Of a stretch of DNA of 64,000 nt, positions 28,737 through 37,292 are shown piece after piece (the first letter of the stretch is position 1; every line of letters begins with the position of its first letter). A model generated the notes under the pieces. That model saw nothing but the letters and a program-made list of their open reading frames with translations, had not been told where the DNA came from and did not search any database. The translations under genes were made by a program, and so were the position numbers. Source of the stretch: an uncultured cyanobacterium (GTDB lineage: Bacteria; Cyanobacteriota; Cyanobacteriia; Cyanobacteriales; Nostocaceae); NCBI GenBank assembly GCA_903903925.1, contig CAIVAU010000116.1, forward strand, positions 62,001 to 126,000. The letters run 5' to 3'.

Positions 28737-30908
28737 ATGGCAAAATCTAAAAAAACCACTCATAAAATAAATCTTAACGACCCAAAATACTATTTCAACC
28801 GAGAATTGAGCTGGTTGGAGTTTAACAGAAAGGTGTTACATGAAGCTTGTGATCCTCGAACTCCGCTTCTAGAACGCCTCAAGTTTTTGTCAATATTTAA
28901 CTCTAACCTAGATGAATTCTTCATGGTACGCGTTGCGGCACTCAAGCAACAGGTAGTAGCAAAGGTTAGCATGTTAACTTTTGATGGTCGCACGCCACAA
29001 CAACAGATCAACGAAATTAGCTTTGCCCTGCGTCCCCTAGTGACCAAGCAACACCAACACTTTGAGGAAGTACTACGACCCCAACTAGCAAATCACGGCA
29101 TTCATATACTCAAATATATAGATTTGACGGAGAAACAGCGGCATTATCTGGACAAATACTTTCACGATCAAATCTTTCCCGTTCTCACACCCCTCGCTGT
29201 TGACCCTAGTCATCCCTTTCCTTACATTTCCAACCTCAGCCTCAATCTAGCAGTTTTAGTCAAAAACCCAGAAACTGAAGAAGAATTGTTTGCTAGAGTC
29301 AAAGTCCCCAACGTTTTGCCACGATTTTTGCCTTTACCGCCTGAGTTAGGAATCCACCATGATGGAAAACCTGCTCACTGGACTGGTATACCTTTGGAAC
29401 AGGCGATCGCCCACAACCTGGAGTATTTATTTCCAGGAATGAATATTCAGGAATACCATCCCTTCCGGCTTACCCGCGACACTGATTTGGCACTAGAAGA
29501 AGATGAAGCTGATGACCTGTTGTTGGCGATCGAACAGGAACTACGAAAAAGGCGTGTTGGTGGTGATCCAGTCAGGCTAGAAATTCAAGCCCAAACTCCG
29601 GAATCAATCAAAAGCCGACTGTTGCAAGATTTGGAATTATCAGAAAGTGATGTTTACGAAGTAGATGGTCTTTTGGGACTGCGAGATTTAATGTATTTTA
29701 TGGCATTGCCAATGCCAGAACTTAAAGATCCACCCAGGCAGTCGGTCGTTCCTTCCCGCTTGCAGAGGATTAGGGAACCTAATTTAAATCCAAATGGGCG
29801 CCAGCAGATAGAGGAAGGAAGAGACTTTTTTGCCGTCATTCGAGAACGGGATTTGTTAGTACACCATCCTTATGAATCTTTTTCGGCATCAGTGGTACGC
29901 TTTATTACTCATGCCGCCCATGACCCAGAAGTGCTGGCAATCAAGATGAGCCTTTACCGAACTTCTGGGGACTCGCCAATCATTAATGCCCTGATTGCCG
30001 CTGCTGAAAATGGCAAGCAGGTGTCTGTACTAGTGGAACTCAAGGCACGGTTTGATGAGGAGAATAATATTTTCTGGGCAAAGCGTCTAGAAAGTGTTGG
30101 AGTGCATGTGGTGTATGGTCTGGTGGGTCTCAAAACCCACTGCAAAATTATCATGGTGGTGCGGCGCGAACAAGACTGCATCCGTCGCTACGTACATATT
30201 GGTACTGGCAACTACAACCAGAAAACAGCGCGAATTTACACGGATCTAGGATTGTTCAGTTGTCGCGAAGAGTTAGGGTCTGATGTTACAGATGTCTTCA
30301 ATTTCTTGACGGGATACTCGCGGCAAAAGTCTTATCGACAACTTTTGGTTGCGCCTGTGAATATGCGCGATCGCTTTGATGCCCTGATTCGTCGTGAAAT
30401 TGAAAACACGCAAAATGGAATGAATGGGCGCATTGTTGCCAAAATGAATTCCCTAGTAGATCCGCAAATGATTGCGACTTTATACGAAGCTTCCCGCGCT
30501 GGAGTGCAAATAGACTTAATCATTCGAGGCATCTGCTGTTTGCGTCCTGGACTGAAAGACATTAGCGAAAATATTCGCGTCATTAGTATTGTCGGTCGCT
30601 TTTTAGAACACAGCCGCATCTATTACTTCTATAACAATTCTCAGGAGGAAATCTATATTGGCAGTGCTGACTGGATGCCTCGTAACTTGGATCGCCGGGT
30701 AGAAGTTATTACCCCTGTGCAAGACTTGGATATCGCCAAAGATTTACAAGAAATCTTGGGAATTATGCTAGCAGATAACCGCCAAGCTTGGGAGCTACAG
30801 CCTGATGGCAGTTATATCCAAAGGCGTCCCTGTGATGATTTTTCAGAAGCTAGTTCACAGAAAGCTCTCATATCTATGGCTTTGGGTGTAACTCGCCATA
30901 GGGAGTAG
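28737..30908 (+). CDS. ppk1: Polyphosphate kinase 1
   Basis: The enzyme makes long-chain polyphosphate from ATP reversibly. The 723-residue product begins with the N-terminal domain (NRELSWLEFNRKVLHEA) and carries the autophosphorylated His468 in LKTHCKIIM, followed by YVHIGTGNYNQKTARIYTDL, and the second catalytic His625 in RFLEHSRIYYFYN. I chose ATG 28737 (MAKSKKTTHKI); an upstream TTG would add three residues. It is divergent from the histidine kinase gene and transcribed alone. Confidence 0.97.
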   Translation: MAKSKKTTHKINLNDPKYYFNRELSWLEFNRKVLHEACDPRTPLLERLKFLSIFNSNLDEFFMVRVAALKQQVVAKVSMLTFDGRTPQQQINEISFALRPLVTKQHQHFEEVLRPQLANHGIHILKYIDLTEKQRHYLDKYFHDQIFPVLTPLAVDPSHPFPYISNLSLNLAVLVKNPETEEELFARVKVPNVLPRFLPLPPELGIHHDGKPAHWTGIPLEQAIAHNLEYLFPGMNIQEYHPFRLTRDTDLALEEDEADDLLLAIEQELRKRRVGGDPVRLEIQAQTPESIKSRLLQDLELSESDVYEVDGLLGLRDLMYFMALPMPELKDPPRQSVVPSRLQRIREPNLNPNGRQQIEEGRDFFAVIRERDLLVHHPYESFSASVVRFITHAAHDPEVLAIKMSLYRTSGDSPIINALIAAAENGKQVSVLVELKARFDEENNIFWAKRLESVGVHVVYGLVGLKTHCKIIMVVRREQDCIRRYVHIGTGNYNQKTARIYTDLGLFSCREELGSDVTDVFNFLTGYSRQKSYRQLLVAPVNMRDRFDALIRREIENTQNGMNGRIVAKMNSLVDPQMIATLYEASRAGVQIDLIIRGICCLRPGLKDISENIRVISIVGRFLEHSRIYYFYNNSQEEIYIGSADWMPRNLDRRVEVITPVQDLDIAKDLQEILGIMLADNRQAWELQPDGSYIQRRPCDDFSEASSQKALISMALGVTRHRE

Positions 30909-30950
30909 TACAACGCGATGGAAATAAAGGCAAAAGCCTTGATATATATT

Positions 30951-30980
30951 ATTTTTGACTTTTGACTTTTGACTTTTGAC
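30951..30980 (+). repeat. 7-bp tandem array (TTTTGAC)n
   Basis: Four units of TTTTGAC after the ppk1 gene. The reverse unit AAAAGTC forms the 3' end of the GDSL gene at 55934. Confidence 0.9.
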
Positions 30981-31093
30981 GAACGCAAGCGGTAGTGGGT
31001 GTGGTTATTCAACCATTAGATAGAGTTAGTTATGGCATGTGTTCGCATAAACTGTAAGGGCTATTATAACTTATCTTTTTAGCGTGTACTTGG

Positions 31094-31495
31094 ATGTTGA
31101 TGTTGTCCTGTGAGTCTTCTACCTTGCGCGTTTTAGTGGCTGACGATCATGAACTCACTCGTTTAACCCTGAAATTAGCTTTTGCTTGTCAAGAAAATAT
31201 TCAAGTAGTAGGTTTAGCCAGTAACGGTCAAGAAGCTATTGAAATGGTTAAACGCTACCACCCTGATGTGATTGTTCTTGATTTACAGATGCCTATCATG
31301 GATGGTTGGAGTGCATCTTGTCACATAAAAGCAATTGCTCCAAACACCCAAATCATCGCTTACTCCTCAGTGGAGGACGCTCATCTCTTGGAAACAAGAG
31401 AAATGGGTAGATTGGATGCTTTTTGTAAAAAAGATGTACCCACAAATGAACTCATTGCTTTAGTGAGAGAGTTGGGAAAACGCTTGCGCCAATAA
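31094..31495 (+). CDS. Single-domain response regulator
   Basis: A 133-residue CheY-like receiver: acidic pair ADDHE, phosphoacceptor Asp63 in VIVLDLQMP, switch Ser in AYSSV and Lys in FCKKDVP. There is no output domain, so it acts by protein contact. Its partner kinase is unknown; the histidine kinase at 27179 is 2.5 kb away and on the other strand. Start ATG 31094. Confidence 0.85.
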   Translation: MLMLSCESSTLRVLVADDHELTRLTLKLAFACQENIQVVGLASNGQEAIEMVKRYHPDVIVLDLQMPIMDGWSASCHIKAIAPNTQIIAYSSVEDAHLLETREMGRLDAFCKKDVPTNELIALVRELGKRLRQ

Positions 31496-31503
31496 TCGTT
31501 CAC

Positions 31504-31674
31504 CTACTCTGGAAAGGTACGTCTAAATTCATCGATTAACTCATCCATTTCCTCCAAGGCCTGATTCACATCTATTCTCAAGGTTCCCAGATTTGGTCGC
31601 TCTAGGAGGCCCAACAGGTATTCGCGTTTAGCTTCGACAAGGGCAACTCGTTCCTTGATAGTTTGTATATCCAT
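31504..31674 (-). CDS. Small acidic helical protein, 56 aa
   Basis: A 56-codon frame from ATG 31674 to TAG 31504 with clear protein character: MDIQTIKERVALVEAKREYL, then GTLRIDVNQALEEMDELIDE. It should fold as two amphipathic helices around a Pro-Asn turn. It is convergent with the response regulator, 8 bases from its stop. The balance of charged and aliphatic residues in heptad spacing argues for a real gene. Family not recognised. Confidence 0.65.
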   Translation of the reverse strand: MDIQTIKERVALVEAKREYLLGLLERPNLGTLRIDVNQALEEMDELIDEFRRTFPE

Positions 31675-31789
31675 TGTTTTATTTCTACACTTAAACTATT
31701 CTTAAGTTTAAAGTTAACGCAAAAACGGAAAAAAGAGACGCTTACGGTAAAATTTACCCTATGTTCTTCTTTCGCCTGTTACAAAAGAA

Positions 31790-31883
31790 GGGAGCAGGGA
31801 GCAGGGAGCAGGGAGCAGGGAGCAGGGAGCAGGGAGCAGGGAGCAGGGAGCAGGGAGCAGGGAGCAGGGAGCAGGGAGCAGGG
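31790..31883 (+). repeat. 7-bp tandem array (GGGAGCA)n, about 13 units
   Basis: A near-perfect run of GGGAGCA, 94 bases. Both strands are free of stop codons in all frames, which creates spurious reading frames here. It lies about 95 bases before the DUF2854 gene. Confidence 0.95.
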
Positions 31884-31978
31884 AAAGAAAAAACAACTTT
31901 AGTTGTGGGTATAAAGCCCACGTTTAAAAAAAGATGCATTGCGAGACGCACTGTGATAATTGATACAAAAACAAGATT

Positions 31979-32527
31979 ATGATACGCAAAATTTCCTTAG
32001 GAACACTCGGTTTAACTGTTGGCGGGGTGTTAATAGTCGTCGGCTTTGCTGCCTACGCTGCTCATAATGCCACACTTAATCTTGTAGGATTTTTCTACGG
32101 GTTTCCTCTAGTCCTAGGAGGGCTGGCACTCAAAGCTAGTGAACTGAAGCCTGTAGCTTTCAGTCAGCCCACAACACAATCGGTTTTAGGATTACGTAAG
32201 CAGCAAGCAACGACTACTCAAAATAGAATTCGCACAGACATCACTCGATATTGCTATGGGCAAAACGCCCATTTAGATAGAGCTCTCTCTTTCCTAAATC
32301 TTGGTTCTACAGACGACGAAAGACCAGTCATCACTGGGTTACGAGAAGTAGAAGTCGATGGGGCGTATACCTTAATTTTGGAATTTGATTCACCATTTAT
32401 TCCAATTGATATTTGGCAACAAAAACAAGAAAAAATGACAAAATATTTTGGTCCTAGAGTGGAGGTGAAATTAATACAATTAGATTCAAACAAAATTGAA
32501 CTGGCACTAATAACCACGCCAGAGTAG
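31979..32527 (+). CDS. DUF2854 family membrane protein
   Basis: A 182-residue protein with two N-terminal membrane spans (TVGGVLIVVGFAAYAAH and LVGFFYGFPLVLGGLALKA) and a soluble C-terminal domain (about residues 75-180) with RPVITGLREVEVDGAYTLIL. This matches DUF2854, shared by cyanobacteria and plant chloroplasts, with no settled function. Start ATG 31979. It is convergent with the CRR7-like gene. Confidence 0.85.
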   Translation: MIRKISLGTLGLTVGGVLIVVGFAAYAAHNATLNLVGFFYGFPLVLGGLALKASELKPVAFSQPTTQSVLGLRKQQATTTQNRIRTDITRYCYGQNAHLDRALSFLNLGSTDDERPVITGLREVEVDGAYTLILEFDSPFIPIDIWQQKQEKMTKYFGPRVEVKLIQLDSNKIELALITTPE

Positions 32528-32619
32528 TTAGCTGTTATAAAGAAGGGAGAAGGGAGCAGGGAGCAGGTAGAGGAAGACAAAAACTTCAGTTATGGGTACA
32601 CAGCCCGCTAATAATAAAG

Positions 32620-32880
32620 TTATTTTTCTAAGCGAACAGCGTACCACTTTAAATATTTTCCTGGACCCTGATCTAACTCGCAACTAGTGTCAAGTAGATA
32701 CTTTGCTTGCTTCTCGATAGAATCAAATTTTTGTAAATCAGGAGACAAATCCAGAAAGTTGATTTTTTGGAGAATGCCTTTGAGCTTTTCCAATAACTCT
32801 GAAGCGGTGAGAAACTGTTCTGGTTGGTTAGTTTCTAGAACAACAAAATTGTCTTGCTGATACATCAATGGATCTGGCAT
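32620..32880 (-). CDS. CRR7-like protein (chlororespiratory reduction 7)
   Basis: An 86-residue protein starting MPDPLMYQQDNFVVLETNQP and ending CELDQGPGKYLKWYAVRLEK, which is the CRR7 family pattern. In plants CRR7 is needed to assemble the chloroplast NDH complex, so a role in cyanobacterial NDH-1 is the family-based guess. I chose ATG 32880; the frame from 32958 would add 26 residues read through a GGGGGCA/GGGAGCA array (CPLPPAPCS). Confidence 0.8.
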   Translation of the reverse strand: MPDPLMYQQDNFVVLETNQPEQFLTASELLEKLKGILQKINFLDLSPDLQKFDSIEKQAKYLLDTSCELDQGPGKYLKWYAVRLEK

Positions 32881-33390
32881 TTTAAAGACCTCTAGGGTTA
32901 TGGAGCAGGGAGCAGGGGGCAGGGGGCAGGGGGAATTATCAGTCTTTACAATGCCCAAGGGAGCATCCCAGTTTTGCAGAAAGACGATCAGCAGTGTGAG
33001 CCGGAAAGCTCACGTGTATTATAAGCGAGCAAGATGCTCGCACTACTACGAATTTTCAAAAATGGGATGCACCCATGCCCAATGCCCCATGCCCAGATGA
33101 CGAAGGTGGAAGGGAAGCGCAAAATGGTAATAAACTGGTAAAAACTAACACAATTTGATCTGTCCCATACCTTAGCATAATTTCATGTATTTGAATTCTT
33201 CAAGAAGATTGCAATTCCACGATAGTAGTTGGGAAAGATAAATAATAACATTTACTCATTTACACACTGATTTACACTTGGCACGACACCAAAAAAGCTA
33301 ATCAATACTTTTGTGTTTTACATAAATTAATTATTAATGCAACCAGCTCATCTACCACAAGCTTATAAGAGAACAATCAAGGAGTCTATT
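32881..33390. other. Intergenic stretch holding a MITE-like element
   Basis: It begins with GGGAGCA/GGGGGCA units (32898-32932), contains the element at 32959-33074, then ATGCCC-type repeats and 300 bases of AT-rich sequence that lead to the small frame at 33391. No other gene is seen. Confidence 0.5.
32959..33074 (-). mobile_element. MITE-like element, copy 1 (116 bp)
   Basis: The ends are imperfect inverted repeats, GGGAGCATCCCAGTTTTG at one side and, read inward from the other, GGGTGCATCCCATTTTTG. Inside are two hairpins (GCGAGCAAGATGCTCGC and a GTGAGC...GCTCAC pair). It matches 47803-47897 in inverted orientation apart from 21 bases that the other copy lacks. No coding capacity, so any movement needs a transposase in trans. 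ATGCCCA lies close to both ends and could be a target duplication, but the flank is itself repetitive. Confidence 0.7.
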
Positions 33391-33513
33391 GTGCCACAAC
33401 AGATGATGCAAGACATAGTGCTAAACCACGTTCTGGCATCGATTACTAAGCAAGCCTCTTTTCCGATACCCCATTCAACGGTATACACGGAACGCAAATT
33501 ATGCCAGGGATAA
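33391..33513 (+). CDS. Possible small upstream protein, 40 aa
   Basis: A GTG-started frame of 40 codons with an excellent ribosome site (AAGGAG, seven bases before GTG). It reads MPQQMMQDIVLNHVLASITK and overlaps the first 13 bases of the GGDEF regulator gene in another frame. It could be a real small protein or a leader whose translation tunes the regulator. No family is recognised. Confidence 0.4.
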   Translation: MPQQMMQDIVLNHVLASITKQASFPIPHSTVYTERKLCQG

Positions 33514-34541
33514 AGCCATTTTCTACTTTCAGTCAACCCCCTTTAATTCTTATAGTTGATGATGATAAAACCATGCGACTGCTGTTGCGTGAGGCTATGG
33601 AACAACAAGGTTATCGAGTGACAGAGGTTGGTGATGGCAAGCAGTGTTTAGATGCTTACATGAATGTCAAGCCTGATCTAATTTTGCTGGATGTGTTGAT
33701 GCCAGTGATGGATGGCTTCACCTGCTGTAAGGAGCTCATTCAGATTGCCAGAAATAATTTGGCATTAGCATTGGCAAGCTTTGATTTTGATACTGAATCG
33801 TCCTTTGGCAATACTATGATCTCAAAGCTATGGGATCGCACCCCTATATTGATGATTACGGGTTTGGACGATCCGGAATCGGTAAACCGAGCCTTTGAGG
33901 CAGGGGCCAGCGATTATGTCACTAAGCCAATTCACTGGCCAGTGTTCCGCCAGCGAGTAAAACGGCTACTGCAACAAGCACAACTATACAAACAGTTAGA
34001 GGCTGCTAACCAAGCTTTGTTGGAACTTGCCACTTTAGACGGCTTAACTGCGGTGGCTAATCGCCGCCGCTTTGACCATTACCTGAATACTCAGTGGTTA
34101 ACTCTAGCACAAGAGCAATTGCCCTTGTCTCTCATTTTGTGCGATATTGACTTTTTTAAACTTTTTAACGACCAATATGGTCACCCTACTGGGGATGTGT
34201 GTTTGCAAAAGGTAGCTGCTGTCTTGAGCCGTAAGGCGCAAAAAAATCAGGATTTAGTAGCGCGTTACGGCGGCGAAGAATTTGCTGTGATCATGCCGCA
34301 AACCCATGCTCACGGTGCAGTTCATGTTGCGGCAGCGATGCAAGCCGGAATTAGGGAACTGCAAATTGCCCACGCTAAATCTAGCGTAAGTGATTACGTT
34401 ACCCTCAGCATCGGGGTAGCGACGACTATTCCCACCTTTGACTCTTCAGCGACAAATTTAATTGTGGCTGCTGACAAGGCGCTTTACCAGGCAAAAGGAG
34501 AGGGCAGAGATCGGATTATCCTTAAGCAAATACCCTTTTGA
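33501..34541 (+). CDS. Response regulator with GGDEF domain (diguanylate cyclase)
   Basis: A 346-residue protein with an N-terminal receiver (VDDDKTMRLLL, phosphoacceptor in ILLDVLMPVMD) and a C-terminal GGDEF domain with the active motif GGEEF at residues 257-261, preceded by the metal Asp in ILCDIDFFK. It should make cyclic di-GMP when phosphorylated. No I-site RxxD is obvious just before GGEEF. The receiver carries an insertion of about 30 residues (ALALASFDFDTESSFGNTMI) between its third strand region and the TPILMITGLDD segment. Its start lies inside the small frame at 33391. Confidence 0.88.
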   Translation: MPGIKPFSTFSQPPLILIVDDDKTMRLLLREAMEQQGYRVTEVGDGKQCLDAYMNVKPDLILLDVLMPVMDGFTCCKELIQIARNNLALALASFDFDTESSFGNTMISKLWDRTPILMITGLDDPESVNRAFEAGASDYVTKPIHWPVFRQRVKRLLQQAQLYKQLEAANQALLELATLDGLTAVANRRRFDHYLNTQWLTLAQEQLPLSLILCDIDFFKLFNDQYGHPTGDVCLQKVAAVLSRKAQKNQDLVARYGGEEFAVIMPQTHAHGAVHVAAAMQAGIRELQIAHAKSSVSDYVTLSIGVATTIPTFDSSATNLIVAADKALYQAKGEGRDRIILKQIPF

Positions 34542-34573
34542 GTGCTGAGTTGTTTACCGCTCAGCATTCAATT

Positions 34574-34646
<73 letters not shown>

Positions 34647-34656
34647 TTTGATCAAA

Positions 34657-34727
34657 GCCGATGGCGGGATTTGAACCCGCGACCGCTCGATTACGAATCG
34701 AGTGCTCTACCACTGAGCCACATCGGC
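34657..34727 (-). tRNA. tRNA-Thr (anticodon CGU)
   Basis: A 71-base cloverleaf reads on the minus strand: acceptor GCCGATG/CATCGGC, D arm GCTCAGTGGTAGAGC, anticodon stem CTCGA/TCGAG with loop TTCGTAA (anticodon CGT), and T arm GCGGGTTCAAATCCCGC. The CCA end is not encoded. The tRNA reads ACG codons. Confidence 0.95.
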
Positions 34728-34761
34728 ATATACAATCTAGAAGTATAACATAATTAAAATT

Positions 34762-35022
34762 ATGATAAAACAAAATTCTAAAAATCTTGTGAACCCTGAA
34801 CAATACGCTCGTCTTAGGGCTGAAATAAAAGCCCCCTATCGGGGCTTACGGAAATTTGTCTACGTTACTTGCGGTGCTTCCGGCTTGATCGGCTTAGTGA
34901 TCTTTCTTTCACAGCTGCTTGCTGGAAGAAATATTAACAGTGTTTTACCTAATCTGGCACTCCAAATAGGAGTTGTTGTCTTGATGGTTTTCCTCTGGCG
35001 CTGGGAGAGTGGGGAGAGATGA
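34762..35022 (+). CDS. DUF3493 family membrane protein
   Basis: An 86-residue protein with ARLRAEIKAPYRGLRKFVYV, then two membrane spans (about 38-56 and 66-80). This is the DUF3493 pattern; the family includes chloroplast LPA3-like proteins linked to photosystem II, so a photosynthesis role is possible. The last residues (WESGER) overlap a GAGTGGGGAG repeat. Start ATG 34762, 35 bases from the tRNA gene and divergent from it. Confidence 0.82.
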   Translation: MIKQNSKNLVNPEQYARLRAEIKAPYRGLRKFVYVTCGASGLIGLVIFLSQLLAGRNINSVLPNLALQIGVVVLMVFLWRWESGER

Positions 35023-35197
35023 GGCCCCAATACTGCGTAGGTTTTGGAATTTCTAGGTTGAGACAAGCAGTATAAGAGCAGGGGCAGAAATGGAGGCAGG
35101 GGGGGAATTTTGGCTTCCCCTGCAACCCAAGCGCACCCCCTGCCTCCCCTGCTTATCCGAGCAGTATTGGATGAGGCCCCACACCCCAAATAAAGCA
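35023..35197. other. Intergenic stretch between convergent genes
   Basis: Contains GC-rich simple sequence with GCAGGGGAGGCAG-type units and two copies of GAGGCCCCA (35020, 35172). No gene is seen. Confidence 0.4.
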
Positions 35198-36880
35198 TTA
35201 AGGAACTTTTACCAAATAGGGTGAAGGAATGACTTGAGCCCGTCCAGCATTAACCATTGCTTGGTAAACAAAAGCAGCTATGTCGGCCCTAGTTGCCTGA
35301 CGATTAGGATTTAGTTGCTTAACTGTAGGGTAGTTGACCACTAATCGCCGTGCAGTTGCCGCTGCTACTGAGCCAGTGGCATACTGAGGAATCTGGGAAG
35401 CATCGGTGTAAACCGAAAGAATATTCTGATTGTTAGCATTTAAACCCAGACCATTGGCTAAGGAGACGATCGCCTGAACTCGCTGAATTTGCTGCTGTGG
35501 TTTAAAGGTACGATCTGGATAACCGGAGACAAAATTGCCCTGGTAAGCAGATTGAATGACTTGGTAAGCCCAGAAATTAGATTGCACATCGGGAAACTGT
35601 ACGCCCTGACGTTTAGCTTGTGGCTGAAAAGCTTTGGTGATAATAGCGGCAAATTGGGCACGAGTGACGGGTTCATTGGGTTTAAAAGTACCATCGGGGA
35701 ACCCAGCAATAATGTTCTTGGATGCTAAGGCTTCGATGTATGTTTTTGCCCAGTAACCTGCTGGCACGTCCTTGAAAGCAACTGCACCGCCTGTAAGTGG
35801 TTCGGCTTTGGCGAAAACAAAGTCTACTGGACCAAAGATGCGCTTGGCGTCAATTTCGTTGCCAATAGCTAGAATCTTATTAGTCTTGGTAGAATTGTTG
35901 ATGTCATAGTGAGTATTTTTGCTGATCAGATTGCGACCTGGATTTGCATTGGTGCCAAGGTCGGGTTGAGCATTGACGGTTACCACGACACCATCCTGGG
36001 TGTTGTTCTGAATCACATTCCCACGCAGTATGGGCTTAGCTGACTCCGATATATAGATACCATCTTTGTTTTGGAGGATTTGGTTTTCCGTTATCAGGGG
36101 TGTGGATGTGCCACCGATCGCCAGTCCAAAACCCGTATTCTGAAACAAGTTATTCCGGATCTCTCCTTGGGCAGATTTAGCTACGGAAACCCCGTTGCCC
36201 TTATTTTGAACAAAGACATTATTTTCAATTTTTGGATTACCTGTACCTGTGACAAAAATGCCTTCTCGGATACTGTTGGTAAAAGTACTGTTTGTAATCG
36301 TCGGATTTGTGGATTCAACCCATACACCAGTGCCACGGTTTTCCGGGTTAGTCACTGTCACCCCTGTGATCGTACTATTTTTATCGGCGCGAATTGTCAC
36401 ATTTTGACGGGCAAAGGTGGGACTAATAAAAATACCACTGCCTGTAATTAACACTGACTGACCTTTGCTAGATTCATCACCCCGCAGTGTCACACCTTGT
36501 TTAATTAGGAGTGGGAATTGTTCGCCGCTGTCTTTGTTATAAGTACCTGGAGTCAGTTGAATGACTGTACCTGGTTGGGCTTGATTAAGTGCGTAGGTAA
36601 TAGTTTTATAGGGTGTTGCTTGTGTGTTACCAGCACCAGTGCTGTCTTGACCAGTGTTTGGGTTAACGTAAATGACGCTTGCAGTTGTTGCGGGGACTTG
36701 CGCGACTAAATTTGGGGTAATGCCAGCATTTACCTTGATGGGCACTAGCATAGACCCATTCATGACGAGTAAAAAAGCTGTTAGACTGGCTGGTGAAGTG
36801 AGGCTAGATGCGATACTTTTCCTAGAAGAAGGAATGGGAGAGCGTTTCAGTTGTGGAAAGTGAAATCCCTGACGTGTCAT
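35198..36880 (-). CDS. Exported beta-helix protein with S-layer homology domains
   Basis: A 560-residue cell-surface protein. After an N-terminal hydrophobic signal (about 25-55) comes a DUF1565/NosD-like parallel beta-helix (VNPNTGQDSTGAGNTQATPY, then many INN/IENN repeat turns, about 70-350), followed by three SLH domains (for example FKDVPAGYWAKTYIEALASK and GFPDGTFKPNEPVTRAQFAA). SLH domains anchor proteins to the cell wall; the beta-helix may bind or cut polysaccharide. No catalytic residues are assigned. It is transcribed alone. Confidence 0.85.
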   Translation of the reverse strand: MTRQGFHFPQLKRSPIPSSRKSIASSLTSPASLTAFLLVMNGSMLVPIKVNAGITPNLVAQVPATTASVIYVNPNTGQDSTGAGNTQATPYKTITYALNQAQPGTVIQLTPGTYNKDSGEQFPLLIKQGVTLRGDESSKGQSVLITGSGIFISPTFARQNVTIRADKNSTITGVTVTNPENRGTGVWVESTNPTITNSTFTNSIREGIFVTGTGNPKIENNVFVQNKGNGVSVAKSAQGEIRNNLFQNTGFGLAIGGTSTPLITENQILQNKDGIYISESAKPILRGNVIQNNTQDGVVVTVNAQPDLGTNANPGRNLISKNTHYDINNSTKTNKILAIGNEIDAKRIFGPVDFVFAKAEPLTGGAVAFKDVPAGYWAKTYIEALASKNIIAGFPDGTFKPNEPVTRAQFAAIITKAFQPQAKRQGVQFPDVQSNFWAYQVIQSAYQGNFVSGYPDRTFKPQQQIQRVQAIVSLANGLGLNANNQNILSVYTDASQIPQYATGSVAAATARRLVVNYPTVKQLNPNRQATRADIAAFVYQAMVNAGRAQVIPSPYLVKVP

Positions 36881-37014
36881 GTTAAATTTGCGTTTATGAT
36901 GTGCTGGTTTATGCAGAATTGTACTGCATGACCAGAACTATAACACTAGGGTTCCCCGCCCCTTCGGTGAAGTCAAAATTAAGAGTCCCCTGCTAAGAGC
37001 TCCCTCTTAATTTT

Positions 37015-37212
37015 TTAGTAAGCTAAAGTTTCCAAGGTTTCTCGCAAGTAACGTTGTACTTGTTGCTCAAGGTTCACCTGTTGGAATTGAGCATCGCGTT
37101 CGTACAGCCAGGTTTGAAAACCAGAACTAGCTGCGATCGCGCACTTTAAACTATTCCATATGTCGGTACCACCAGAAAATTGGCGATCGCCAGAAGCTTG
37201 AATTCGAGCCAT
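37015..37212 (-). CDS. Conserved small cyanobacterial protein, 65 aa
   Basis: A 65-residue protein with SGGTDIWNSLKCAIAASSGF and a charged C-terminal helix (EQQVQRYLRETLETLAY). It follows infB on the same strand with 80 bases between and may be co-transcribed. The composition is protein-like, but I do not know the function. Confidence 0.6.
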   Translation of the reverse strand: MARIQASGDRQFSGGTDIWNSLKCAIAASSGFQTWLYERDAQFQQVNLEQQVQRYLRETLETLAY

Positions 37213-37292
37213 AGTTCCTCATTCCTCAGTCATGAATGTGGGAGAGTGGTTAGTAGGACAAGATCACCACTAACCACCAACAACTAACCATT

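Noticed and set aside
31740-31980. Open frames over the GGGAGCA array on both strands
   Set aside because: The frames exist only because the unit has no stop codon in any frame on either strand; the peptides are pure GSREQGA or LLPAPCS repeats.
35950-36451. Antisense frame over the SLH protein gene
   Set aside because: It is a shadow of the beta-helix repeats; the sense frame has clear domains.
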